Assembly (NCBI GenBank): GCA_002946415.1
Contig: NJPS01000015.1
Location: 62,001-126,000, forward strand
Length of the DNA: 64,000 nucleotides
DNA from: Rutstroemia sp. NJR-2017a BVV2
Taxonomy: Eukaryota; Ascomycota; Leotiomycetes; Helotiales; Rutstroemiaceae
Direction of reading: 5' to 3'
Part shown: positions 22,901 through 34,004 of the stretch, piece after piece
How the letters are laid out: each line of letters starts with the position of its first letter
Position numbering within the stretch: position 1 is the first letter of the stretch
Position numbers and translations under genes: made by a program
Notes under the pieces: generated by a model
What the model was told of the DNA's origin: nothing
The model's database searches: none
What the model saw: only the letters and a program-made list of their open reading frames with translations

Positions 22901-24375
22901 GTCCTTGACAAGCTGTACACGGTGTTCGAGTAGTCTCTCATGCGATTGCTTTTCCGCCTGATACCGACCAAGCTCGGAGTGTTTCTTTCCCAGGTCACTG
23001 TTTGCTTTCGCCTCCATCCTCTTGTGCTCATTATATTGTTCTGTGTATGCACTCTTTTGTTGCTCCATCTCGGCCAGTCTGTCTTCGTATTGATCCAAAG
23101 TTGATTGGAGCCACTCATCAGATTCCGTAAGTTCGGTCCAGTTCTCCATCACGTTTGCGATGTTGTCCTTGATGAATGTGACTTTTTGTTTCCTATTCTC
23201 AAGCTCATTCACCGATGATTCTGCCTCAAGCGCTAGTCTGTTCTTCTCCTTAAACAGCACAACAGCCTCATCAATTCTCTCCTGTAAAGCTAAAGCCTTT
23301 TCACGCTCTCGCTCAATCTCAGCCTGCAGTTCCATCATTTGTTTCTCCATCTTACGACCCCTGTCCTTAGCAGCTTTATTTACGGTCTCCTGAGCTTGCA
23401 GATCTTTGAGCTTTGAGTTGTGATCCTTCCTCAGTGTTTTGAGACTCTCGATTGCTTTCGTGTATTTTGTGGCCTCGAAAATGTCATCGAATTTCTTCTT
23501 GAGTACCAATGGTTCGCTCATAGGCCAGAGAGATTCGTCTTGGTGACAGAAAATAACATTATCTAGAACAGCTTCGGAAACACCCAGAGATTGCTGCATC
23601 AACTGATCAATCTCTCCCACCTTGGTAGACATAGAAGTTCTTTCGCCATTGTTGTAGACAACCAGTTGGGAATCCAGCGTCTTGGCCTTTCTTGTAGTTT
23701 TGGTGACGGTGAGTTGGAGACTCCTCGTGATTACCATTTTCGCACCTGTCGTGCTCTTAAATGAGAGTTTGACTTGTGCCAGCACTTCCTTTTCGCCAGC
23801 AAGCTATTTGAAGTAAGTATGCCGTGTGAAGCAGAGGGATATGGGAGTCCACGTACCTTGGGGTCGTGAATGAAAGCACCTCCATTTTTACTGTTTGGTG
23901 GCTGCTGGCCGGTGGTGGCGTATTTGAGGCACTCGATGATTGTCTGATGAACGTTAGAAGAACGTATGCTTTCGAGATATTTCATATACATACCGTCTTT
24001 CCAGAACCATTGAATCCTACAATGAGGCTTTTATGAGAGGTTAACGAGGCACCGGTCAAAGTAAGTGGAAAGAAGAAGCGTTGTATTAGCTTACGTTAGA
24101 GGGGTGTTGAAGCCAATAACTTCGAAGGCTTTATGATCGAAGGACCGCACCCTATCGTGTAAATGAAATGTTAGCACAAAATGAATCATATCCAGCGGAT
24201 GTTAACGATAGGTAAAAACTGACCCGCAAATTCTCATTTTATCTATGGAAGCTATTTCAAAGATATCATAAGCACTATCCGATATCAACATGCCATGACC
24301 GAATGAACTTACACCTAAGGGAAGGGAGCGCAAGATTAGCACAAGGTAATGCACGAGGTGAAGCGAAACTTACAT
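19991..24375 (-). CDS. rad50: DNA repair ATPase Rad50 (MRN complex)
   Basis: SMC-like ATPase that with Mre11 and Nbs1/Xrs2 tethers and processes double-strand breaks. Exons 24375-24374, 24314-24313, 24251-24224, 24151-24095, 24027-23994, 23943-23857, 23803-20324 and 20248-19991 give 1315 residues, the normal Rad50 size. Seen: N-terminus [15 protein letters not shown], Walker [10 protein letters not shown] (residues 34-42), long coiled coils, zinc hook CKLC near residue 690, signature [13 protein letters not shown], Walker [13 protein letters not shown] and the H-loop THDEEF. The first codons require a 2-nt exon splitting the start codon; otherwise translation would start at MRICGVRSF. The intron at 20249-20323 is 75 nt, stop-free and in frame. 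Confidence 0.95.
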
Positions 24376-25398
24376 GTTGACGATGGATTCCTTTGTGAAG
24401 TCTATCTAATGGCGGTTGTGTGGGTAGAAGAGCCCAGATTCAACCCAAGGTTGTTGGGGGAACTGTCTATCAGAAAATGGGTCAATGATAATTCGATATC
24501 TTATATCTTATGATTTGGAGTCGTTGGTCAGTGAGGCAAGGAAATAAATAGTCCTGTGACGTACACCTTGGGTGGCACCAAGCGTACTTGTACTTGATAT
24601 AGCTGTCTTCCCAGTAATCAGTGTGGAAAGATTGTTCTGGATGTGTATATCTTGTTTGGGTTGATGATGGGATGCGAAAAGGTGGGAGGTTGTCGGGAGG
24701 TTCCAGGCCACAGGATGGTCTACAGTCAAACGCGAGAAAGCATAGAAAGTCGCGTTATCGATGGTCGCTTAAGCCTACAGCATGCGGTATCACGTGTGGA
24801 AAGTTCAGCTGGACGTGCTGGATTATGAGCGATGAGCGATGGGCTATGAGTAATGACCTTGAATCTCAGGCACTACAAGGTCTGTGCGAGTATCCACCGT
24901 GAAATTAAGGTTTTGTGTGAAGGAAATGGAGAAAAAAGGGAAAATGATGAATGAAGGTGGAGTGGATACGGTTTGCGCTTTGCGATTGCGGATGACAACG
25001 CGGATGAGAAATGGATGAGAAATGGCATGTTGAATACCATATGAGGTGATATGAGACTAAGCAGAAAGCCATATATCATATACATCTACATATATACACA
25101 TATATAAAATTATTGTCCTATTATTTACTCTGTACTCGATCTTCCAAAGATTGCAGATATATTCCAGTGTGATTGTTCTTTCCGCAAAGAGGCAAGACAA
25201 TAGGTCCGGAGTTAGTAGTAGCACGCCCCCCAGCAGCTTGTGAGTCCCTCCCGCACGCTTTGCATCATCTTACATCGAGCTGGACGCACTGCTGGGATTC
25301 TGGATTCCAAGACTCGGCCATAAGCTTCTTGTGCGCGGAAAAGCGTGAAAATCATGAAAAGCGTCCAATAGTACGAAAGTGTTACTTACGGTATTAGT

Positions 25399-25890
25399 TT
25401 ACTCGAGCATTTCGATAAATCCCATGTCCAGGTACTCGAGGTGACACTCGGATTGATTATATACCTCCCACCTGCGCACATTTCGCTTTTCACTCAAATC
25501 CCCTACCCATACGAAAGTATCTGCGCCCGTCTTGTACCGGCCAAGTTCTTCCGTTTTCACACACCTTTGTGCTATCATGGCCACAATGCAAGAATGATCA
25601 CTTCTTCGTCCAGAACTGCATCTCCGAATACAAGTACGCCACCTGCGCCCACTTTCTCCGTCTCCGTCTCCGTCCTCGTCTCGGTCGCTGTCGCTGTCGC
25701 TGTCGCTGTCGCCCTCGCTCTCACTACCACTATTCCTGTTCCTTCGACTCCTACCGCCGCCGCTGTTCCTGTTCTCTCGTCTTTTCTTACCCCTCTCTCG
25801 GCCGCTCGACATCCTTACTCCCTCATAACCACCACCACCACCAATATACACCCCTCTCACGCTTGTCTTCGCCTTGGTGTCTACGCCCAA
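25399..25890 (-). CDS. Possible small basic/acidic low-complexity protein
   Basis: 163-codon ORF. The N-terminal half is Arg/Gly/Ser then an acidic Asp/Ser/Gly run encoded by the hexamer repeat; the C-terminal half is of normal composition (DTFVWVGDLSEKRNVRRWEV ... YLDMGFIEML), which is why I list it. No family recognised. It overlaps a plus-strand ORF in another frame and starts only about 130 bp from the wc-2 start. May be chance. Confidence 0.3.
   Translation of the reverse strand: MGVDTKAKTSVRGVYIGGGGGYEGVRMSSGRERGKKRRENRNSGGGRSRRNRNSGSESEGDSDSDSDSDRDEDGDGDGESGRRWRTCIRRCSSGRRSDHSCIVAMIAQRCVKTEELGRYKTGADTFVWVGDLSEKRNVRRWEVYNQSECHLEYLDMGFIEMLE
25684..25711 (+). repeat. GTCGCT hexamer microsatellite
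   Basis: Between four and five consecutive hexamer units visible directly. On the minus strand it encodes the Asp-Ser run of the small ORF there. Confidence 0.8.
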
Positions 25891-26017
25891 ACTTAAATTT
25901 CACTCCCGAAGCTAAATGCCTCGACAATCCTATGCGAATACAATTTTGTCCCATCTTTTCTTCCTATTCTTTCTTTGTCTCTTTCCGCTCGGATAAAATA
26001 GTACTTTCTACTTCATC

Positions 26018-27713
26018 ATGTCTCATGATTCTAGGCCGATGAATTTAAACACTTTGGGGATGCACCCTATGATGTATCCTGCAGCTATGGGGCACTCGAT
26101 GGATAACCACAATATTCCTGGGGTTTTGTCAGCCTCGCAGGTACGTATTTTTTGGTCGTCAGATCATTTCTGATTGCCCCTTCCCCTCTCGTCGTAGCTC
26201 TTGTCCCTAATCAGTTTGCCATTTAGGCAGGACCGAATGTCACTGATTCTTCGATGACCGGTATGCTAGAGGATGATTTATTAGAGGACTTCGATAATCT
26301 GCCAAACATGAACCTCGACGTCAACAGCCTTGGCGATACTAGCCATCTACAGAAACCGTTCACGCCACTTAGCAATATGATGTCTCCTATCGGAAACGAA
26401 CAATCGGACACCGTCGGAAGCCTGAGTACCATCAATAGTGATAATGGAAATGGTGGAATCGGCGCTGGACCTTTGCCGACTGGGTTCGGCCTTCAATCGT
26501 CCATTACCAATGGCAGTACCCTTACAGACTTCACAAAACGAAGGAATTGGTCGCAGAAGGTGGTGGAAGAGATCAAAGATTTTCTGCACATTCTCACGCC
26601 TAACGGACGCTTGATTTATGTCTCTCCAAGTAGTAAGAGCCTCACTGGATATACCTCAGAGGAGCTATCGGGCAAATTTATCGTGGACTACATACATCCG
26701 GACGACAGTGCCATGTTCGTAAGAGAATTCAACGAATCGATCGCATCTGGCAATCCTTTACGATTCTTTTACCGGTGGCGGAAGAAAGATCAAAGCTTTA
26801 CAATTTTCGAATCCCATGGCCATCCACATATTGCAACTGGGGAGGCCATGAACTACAACTCAACTGATTCTGCCGATTATTGCAGGGGATTCTTTATGAT
26901 GGCGCGACCGTATCCTACGAAGAACGCTGCATTACTAGACTCCTTCCTAGAACACAAAATTGAAAACGAGCGACTCAAGAGGCGTATCAGTGACCTTAGA
27001 AGGGAAGAGCAAGAGGAGAGCGAAGAAGCTCAACGACGTCTAAATAAGCAAGATGATCGTTCCAATCACCCATCCGAGACGACAGGTACAATCGCCAGTT
27101 CCGTTAACACTCCTATACCCAGTCGCTCGGTAAATTCCGATCTTTTAGCTATGCCACCTCCAGCTCGCCCAACCTTCTCCAATGATCCCTTAACGAGGCA
27201 AAATCTCGACGAGGTAACGGCTTCAGGCAGACCGGATTCGATCAATGATAAGATGCTACGATATGAAGGCGCTTCACGCATCGATCAAATCGAGATGCTC
27301 ACTGGTCTACAATATCGGGAGGGTGAAAGAAGCCACGGAATTAGCACAGGTGATCAAAGTCCTGCTTTGATCATCAGAGGTGATGCTGGGATTGCCATAC
27401 CAATTGATAAAGATGGGAGGGCAGCGGACAAGAAGAGGAAGATCAAATTGCCAGATGAATATGTTTGCACAGACTGCGGTACGTACAGGGCACCATTTAT
27501 GTTCTCATCCATGAAACTTACGTCTTTTCAGGTACTTTGGATTCACCGGAATGGCGCAAAGGCCCAAGCGGTCCCAAAACCCTTTGTAACGCATGTGGTC
27601 TTCGATGGGCCAAGAAGGAAAAGAAACGAACGCCAACTGCACCATCAGCACAGTTACAACAGGGAGTGTCATCATCATCATCACATCCTCCTCCTCCTCC
27701 TCCAGGAAGTTGA
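26018..27713 (+). CDS. wc-2: White collar-2 type blue-light regulator (PAS + GATA finger)
   Basis: Partner of WC-1 in the white collar complex, which binds light-response and clock promoters in the nucleus. Exons 26018-26140, 26227-27478 and 27532-27713 (introns 86 and 53 nt) give 518 residues. The PAS domain is about residues 145-260 ([60 protein letters not shown]); a coiled segment follows at [20 protein letters not shown]. The GATA finger C-x2-C-x18-C-x2-C is split by intron 2: CTDCG joined to [19 protein letters not shown]. The basic tail [10 protein letters not shown] completes it, and the protein ends in a Ser/Pro-rich stretch. Unlike WC-1 there is no flavin-binding LOV Cys motif, as expected for WC-2. 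Confidence 0.95.
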
Positions 27714-28544
27714 TAATTATCCTTGATTAATGAACTTTTGTTGTTATTGGGGGTCTTTTTCAACGGCGCTTTTCGGGTCTCAGGGCAATATCTAAGCATT
27801 CTATATATTTTTTTCTAGCATGGAGCTGGGTGGGATATGTCACGTCACCTGAAGGGAGGGTGGTGTTTTTTCTAGATGGGTCTTTGTCGTCTATCATGAT
27901 ACCTATTACCTATAACAAGAGGTATCGGCGTTTGAGTTTGATTTTTTTATTTTATTTTTGGATGGTGTCTTCGGATATCCGATTTGCTCGCACTACCTAC
28001 AGTAACTACCGTACTTGGGTAGAGTAGAGTGAGTGAGTGAGAGAGAAAAGAAATATAAAATTTGGTGGATACGTTATGACTTACACACACACACACACAC
28101 GATGGAATACACAAATTTTGGTCAGGAAAATTTTAAGACAAAAACATATGAACTAAATTTGTCTGACTCTTCACTTTTGCGTTCTGTATATACATATACA
28201 CGCTAAGTGTTCGTTCAAGACTGCCTGGCTGGCTGATTAACTATTCGTCTCTTCTTCAAGCTCAAGTTCCGTTCCTACCCTGGATCTAGATTCATGCGCC
28301 GATTCTATACAGTAACTGGGAAAGGAAAGGGAACTCGTTTTTGCTATGTTTATAGGGAAGGCAAAAGGAAAACGTCAGGAAAGAAATAAGATGCAGGAAT
28401 CGAATTCTTCTCTTTGCCCTCTTTGAATGACTCTTTACTCTACTCTTCCTAAGTTGTTTGGGTCTTTGATTGTAGGATTCGAGAGTTTGAGAGTTTGAGA
28501 GTTCTCATTCTCTCCTACTCCCCCTCGCTTCCCAACCCAAACCC
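27714..28544. other. Intergenic between convergent genes, with CA microsatellite
   Basis: 830 bp downstream of wc-2 and downstream of the minus-strand membrane protein gene. Contains a CA dinucleotide run at 28083-28100 and otherwise no coding signal. Confidence 0.5.
28083..28100 (+). repeat. (AC)n microsatellite
   Basis: Nine consecutive AC units read directly, in the intergenic region after wc-2. Confidence 0.9.
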
Positions 28545-30296
28545 TCACCCCCTCAGCCCCTCCACTCCAACACACCACAAAACCACAACTCCCACCCCCG
28601 CCCACCATACCAACCAGCTCACTCCCAACACCGCAACTATAAGCACTATCCCTTCTATTACCCGCGCCGTCGTCTGCTGCATCATCCCCCGCTGCATCTG
28701 AGTTCGCTTCTCTGATGTGATGTATCCGTCCAGTCTGAGCAATTCTTTCAATTTCTGATTTAGGTTTTGCAGGTATGAGAGGGAGGCGGAAGAGAAGGGG
28801 GAGTGTGAGTAGTAGTAGTAGTAGTAGCAGCATACTCCCCGCGCGGGGGTTAGGGTGGAGATGGTTTCTTCTTCTTGTTCTTCTTCTTCTCTCTTTCCCT
28901 CTCCGATATGAGTAAGTGCGTATGCGCGTATACACGGCCAAACAGCGATTTTGCATCTCTCTATCTCAACCCCTCTCCCTCTCTCATCATCAGCGGGACC
29001 GGGACTAGAAACCTCTCTCGAAGGACTCCACATCACCCCCCACTCCACCTCCCCCTCCTCCCATCCCCCAGGTCGCAGAATCTCGTACTGGAAGATGAAT
29101 GGCGAGAGGCGCGTGCAGATGGAGAGGTGCGCGCACCGGGCGATAAGATTATGCAGGGATTGGTGGGCGTGCGGGAGGGAGGGTGGTGGTTTGGAGGTTT
29201 GCGTGGAGGCGGGGTTATTAGAGGAGAAGGAGGAGTTTGCTGTGGAGGAGTGTTCGGCGAGGTACGTGAACAGTGGGTACAGCATCAGGAGGACCCGGGC
29301 TGTGAGGTGTGTTGTGAGGGGGTGAAAGTTAGGTGGTATAGGGGAGGAGGCGAGCAGACAGCGGATCGTTTGCGCGCGGAGGTGGTGCTGGGTATAGGCT
29401 GGAGGGGGAAGGAGTGGTTAGCTTTTTGGCTGATTATGCGGGTTTCTTGCAGATAAAGGAAGGGGGAGAAGTGGAGGAGGGGAAGAGGAAAGGGGAGAGA
29501 AAGAAGCAAGGAGCAAAAGAAACAAATACACACCATCACCCCCCCTCCCCCTCCCCACAAACCCCCTATCCAATGCCTCTAAAACCTCCCTTCCCCTCTC
29601 ATCCACTCCAAACAGATCCCGATTCATCACCTGCGTCTCTAGTACTCGTGCTATCACAGCTACGATAAGCCATTTGCGGGTTTTGGTGTCGAGAAGTAGG
29701 GTCTCCCAGTTAGAGTTGGAATTGGAGCTGGAAGTGGTGTGCGATAGGTAGGAGAGGAGTTCGGGGGTGAGGGAGGAGGATAGGGATGGGGATGGTGAAG
29801 TGGATGGAAACAGGTCGCTATATGCGAAATACCTCTCCACCCACCCCAGCACCTCTCTAAACAGCTCCGCGAACTGAGCGGAGAAGTAAGATATCGGATA
29901 CGGGGTAGTTGGATGAGGCGGGAAGGGGAGTTGGATGGGGAGGAAATTGAGGATAGAGGACTCATCGAGAGGAGGCGAAGATGTAGGTAAAGCTGAAAGT
30001 TTAATTCTGGGAGGACTGCGAGTAATAGGCTGGTTCGAGATATCGCCAAAGAGCTCGACGGCGAGGGTTTGGTCGGGGTAGGTGCGCGAGATGTGGAGGG
30101 CGGCGCGGGCGTTGAGACGGCGGGTGGAGAGGAGGGAGGGGGAGGGGTATGGGGTATGGGTTAGGGGGCCTTTGGTTTGGATTAGAGGGGGGGTTTGGTA
30201 GATGATGTCTTGGGGAAGGGGGGAGGGTGCGGTGGTGTTGTTGGTGGGGGGTATGGAGAGTGTGGATGAGGTGGGCTTGGGGTTTTGGAAGAACAT
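28545..30296 (-). CDS. Uncharacterised fungal protein with C-terminal membrane segment
   Basis: Exons 30296-29534 and 29398-28545 (135-nt intron) give 538 residues. I do not recognise a named family. The exon join yields a smooth reading QHHLRAQTIRCLLASSPIPP followed by PLTTHLTARVLLMLYPLFTY, then HNLIARCAHLSICTRLSPFI and RCKIAVWPCIRAYA, which look like helices of a real globular protein. Near the end a basic/acidic coiled segment (LNQKLKELLRLDGYITSEKR) precedes one strongly hydrophobic helix (VIEGIVLIVAVLGVSWLVWW), suggesting a tail-anchored or single-span protein. The codons are Ser/Pro/Leu-biased, with CT-rich DNA. A different 3' end through another splice cannot be ruled out. Confidence 0.65.
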
Positions 30297-31774
30297 TTTT
30301 GAGAGCTTGTTATCTTGCGCTGGGGAGAGTTCCTGTGAATTCTGTGATGATGGAAGAGTGTAATGTTCAAGATAGCTCTGATGTATATGATGTTCTTAGT
30401 ATTGGGAGGTAAGTAAATGAGGAGGTAGACAAAGGAAGAAATTGAAGGAGCTATCGGAGGGGATTTTCTAAAGGAAGAAAGAGGAATATTTGCGAACAAA
30501 GGAATTGCTGTAAGCATAACCAATTCTTTTCTCCTCTTTCAGAAAAATCACTTGGAGCTTCTTTCGGGCTCTGGTACGCGCTTGAAAACTGTCTTGGGTG
30601 ATAGATTGATTCGTTCATTCATGGCTCATGAACATCAGCCCACCTTGTTTCCAATACACCCACCCTCCTCTTCCGACCTACCAATCTCCCACCATCAAAT
30701 TCGCCCTTCCCGACCTCCCCGGCGACCCTCCCCTTCCGCTTCCCCCATTTCGTACTTCGTACCAGGCGATTTGCTGCCATCACGCTTTGGCATCCCTCCT
30801 AGCAGAAATCACTGCTCATACCAAGGAGGTAAAGGTGTGATGCAGGGAAACGGCCGCTCGTTGGAAGAGGTGTGGTAGCAAAATAGCTGCTAGTTCAAAG
30901 AATGCAAAGCGTGACAACAGAATGGCTGCTTGTGCAAGGCATGCAAAAGTGTGACTGCAAAAACAGGCTGCTTGATAGAAGTGTGGTACCAGAAATAGCT
31001 GCTTGGTCAATAGATGCAAGAATATGATGGCAGAAACTGTGGCGGAATTGGCTGTTTGGTAGCCAAAGAATGCAGCTTAGTCAAAGTATGTCAAGGTATG
31101 GCACCGGAATTAGCTGCTTGTTAGAAGAAGTGTAAGTTAGTTGCAGATCTAGCGAAGAAATGTCAAAAATTGCTGGCATTATTTGGCATGTGCCTCCAGG
31201 CACTTATTTTGGAACATCCTTTGCCGCCAGACTTCCATTCCTTGCCCGACCCCAAGCGCTAAGCGGATAACCCAAACGAAATGGAGCACCATTAGGAGCT
31301 AGACAGTCGAAGACCCGTGGTCTTGGGTAGCATTGCCTTTGCGAACGTTTTAATATATATACTTCTATATATAAGTACAATCGATATGCCTATCATATAA
31401 ACGTGTAGAATTATTGCGAGGTTCTTTGTACAGTGTGGAGAGGAGATTGGTATGATTGTTGCGATGTATAGTATAGTAGGGTGTCAAAAATCCAGGACCT
31501 TCCTTTTCGAAACCTTTTGAGGCACATCATTCCATGAACTCCATCAACGCCACTAGTAGGTGTTATGCAGGCTGGTGTTTCAGAACGGTAACCCATTTTT
31601 TTAGTGGTTCACCAAGTGACGAATTCTTTTTGACAGTTTTGACAATACGAACATAAAATTGCATTCTGGTCTCTAAACTAACCATCTAAACACATCTGCG
31701 CCAAAACAGTACTAAAAGAGATGTATTAACTCGTGCCACAGCTCCTCAGACCCAGCTGTAATTTTGGCGGCACG
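30297..31774. other. Gene-poor interval at the left border of the accessory island
   Basis: 1.5 kb. Left part is the promoter side of the membrane protein gene; 30835-31150 is a degenerate minisatellite (separate entry); 31340-31400 is AT-rich. ORFs here have no domain. Confidence 0.5.
30835..31150 (+). repeat. Degenerate minisatellite, unit about 33-40 bp
   Basis: About seven to eight imperfect tandem units sharing AGAAATAGCTGCTTG-like and AGAATGCAAAAGTGTG-like halves, visible also as a repeating peptide when the minus strand is translated (LAAILL, QAAILL, QAACFC). Length and spacing vary between units, with some halves missing. No gene overlaps it. Confidence 0.75.
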
Positions 31775-33350
31775 TCAAAAATGGTATGTCATGGAATTGA
31801 AAATAGGTCGGACGAGTTCTTCAAAAGGCAAGATATCTTTAGTAGCAACGACTTCAATCCGCCAATTCATACCGTGCTGGTCGTTGTACCTTTTCCATGT
31901 CAAGGCGACGTTGACCTTGGGTTCCCAATGCGGCCGTCCTCATACAGCTAAGCTTGCCAGTGATCTTCGAGAAATCAAGCCATAGCTTAGGATCAGGACC
32001 TTGGATGGCTTTACCAGAGCGGTCCACATCTGGGGTATACCGCAACTGCCCCGACATGACCCCAAGAAAGTCCCCCGGCAAGATCGGGACGACTGGGCAG
32101 GGAGCCGCGACTGTCCTCGAGGCAGGAGTCCCATTAATCTTTCGCTTTCTGTTTGGTGGACCTTCATAGGGCACGAGGCAGATGTAAATAGCATTGTTAC
32201 GCTCGGACAGACCATCAACGCCGTCTCGAAGTACTTCTGTAGTGGTTTGCAAAGGCAGCGCTTCCGGCGGTAACGTGCTGTCGAAGCTCGCCAGGTACGA
32301 CTGCTGCCCTTCCCCATTCAATGCTCGCGTCCCATTAACCCAGTGGACCGTGGAATCCTTCAACGCCCTCTTAACAGCGTCCTGGTGCAGATCGGTACCG
32401 CCGGAGAAGTCGTTGGCTCGTTCAGCGAACACTCTCATCTGTACTTCCTTCATGTAGGGGTGGTACACTTGATTCCACTTCTTTACTATCTGGAGCGAGT
32501 TCTTAGTTTTGTTGAAGAAACGCCTGTTAAATCCTCCTGTCCGGAAGAGGAGGATGTGCATTAATCTATCCTTCAGCATGCGAGTTTCGGCGTCTTCCAT
32601 CCCAGTATGCTCACCTTCCACGGGTACCTCTTGAAGGAACTTCCAAAAGCGATGGTGTTTCCGGTAATTTTCCACACTCATACCTCTCGAGACGACGTCG
32701 ACGAGCTCCTTTACAGCCTCTGCCTCTGCCTGAGTAGTCTCGGCGGGTGACCCAGGATTGTTTCTATTCCATGCTCGGAGATTGGCCTCCGCCAGCTTCA
32801 CGACGTAGTCATATCGAAAGGTCTCCTGCCACAAGTTACTTACCTGGTGGCTTTCAAGACCTGCTTGTTCCTTTTTCAATTTCTTTTTTACTCTGTTTCG
32901 CACATCAAGATCAAAATACGCTGTTAGATCTGCAGGAGGCTTCATGATCGCGTCCAAACCCTTGAGCACCTTTGTGACCAAGCAGTCCCCATCTTGGAAG
33001 TCAGCAGTCTTCTCATGATATTTCACACACTTCTGCAGAATGCCCGACATGACCTGTATAGCGTTCCCATCTAGGTATAGCTCTTTCACCTCTTTGGAAA
33101 CCGTCGTATCCGTTGGCCAGGATGCGATTGGGGGTAACTGCATCATCGAATCGAGCGAAGACTGGCAATGGGCTGATGTTGCCAGTGCTGGCCGATTTGG
33201 CATGTCGAGAGAATTCTGCTGAGACTCATGTCCACCAGCCTCTAGGCTAAACGTGCTATCAATAGAGTCAGCTGTACTCACTGAGTGCGTCTTAGCGACA
33301 GTAAGGTAGTCTTGACCGAAGCTTTCACGCTGTGTATCCGCCTCGGGCGA
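31775..33350 (-). pseudogene. SET-like domain protein, frameshifted near the C-terminus and lacking a clear start
   Basis: Long open frame (to 31854) with no in-frame ATG upstream of about 33200; an AG acceptor near 33353 suggests a missing 5' exon. The C-terminal part resembles a degenerate SET fold: PILPGDFLGVMSGQLRY, then PKLWLDFSKITGKLSCMR. Directly after CMR the frame changes: the expected continuation (EPKVNVALTWKRYNDQHG, WRIEVVATKDILPFEEL) lies in the next frame and ends at 31775, so one base has been gained or two lost around 31940-31950. The N-terminal part (YHEKTADFQDGDCLVTKVLK...) is unknown. Either a young pseudogene or a sequence error; the missing start favours decay. Confidence 0.55.
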
Positions 33351-33372
33351 TGAACCTGGGATGAAAGAGTTG

Positions 33373-33765
33373 GCTAGGGGCTTTTAGACCCTCTGGTGGA
33401 CTTGCTAGCTCATCAGCACGGAGCCACAGCTTATATTGCAGACAACAATTCAGAAACACCACTTTATCTTGCTAGCGCAATTGGGCACGTCGAGGTTGTG
33501 AAGAAGTTACTTGCCTATTGCGCAGACCCGATGTGTGATAATGCGCGAGGCCGTTCTCCGCTGCATCGAGCAGCTGCCGCAGGGCTTGAAAGTGGTTCAG
33601 GAGCTCCTCCTCCATGCAGAACTCACTAGGCGGAGCTACGTTGATCTCCGTGACAATAGCAGGAGCACTCCACTCCACTTAGCGGTAGAGCACGGCAGCC
33701 TCCAGGTAGTAAAATTCTATTATTCATTCGGAGCCAGGTTTATCGATATTTTGTTCAAATATTCA
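33373..33765 (+). pseudogene. Ankyrin-repeat gene fragment with frameshift
   Basis: Three to four ankyrin units without start or stop context: ETPLYLASAIGHVEVVKKLL, SPLHRAAAAG in one frame, then VVQELL and STPLHLAVEHGSLQVVKF in the next frame. The frame changes at about 33590, in GCAGGGCTTGAAAGTG. It lies between the SET-like relic and the 3' end of the NLR-like gene, opposite in strand to both. Likely the remains of another ankyrin protein gene. Confidence 0.7.
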
Positions 33766-34004
33766 TATTTTCGCCCAAGCCTGGTTCAGGACATCGAGAT
33801 CTTTAATGCCCATAATAATTTGGACCCCTTCGCTTGAAAATCTCACCTTTTCGCCTCATGGACTACTATCTACTATATCCGGCTTGTATTCGAAGTCTTT
33901 CTCCCCAAAATTGACCCTAACCCTACAAGGCATCTCCGAAATAGTTATAACAGGATATAGCTTACAGAAGATAATCTTGCTCCGGTATGTTCCTGTCATC
34001 TCGG

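Larger units (their letters stand above)
24376..26017. other. Upstream region shared by rad50 and wc-2
   Basis: 1.64 kb between divergent starts. Holds an AT-rich block of ATATAC/CATATA repeats (about 25065-25110), a hexamer run at 25684-25711, and a possible small minus-strand gene at 25399-25890. Plus-strand ORFs here are CT-rich and could be upstream ORFs of a long wc-2 leader, as is known for light-regulated regulators, but I cannot show transcription. Confidence 0.4.

Noticed and set aside
20097..23393. Ser/Leu-rich plus ORFs opposite RAD50
   Set aside because: Antisense shadows of coiled-coil codons.
31854..33281. Treating the SET-like gene as intact from a GTG start
   Set aside because: Fungal nuclear genes rarely start at GTG, the frame is open further upstream to an acceptor, and the C-terminus shows a frameshift.
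33905..33925. CCCTAACCCTA as a telomere-like repeat
   Set aside because: Fewer than two units in unique sequence; chance match.
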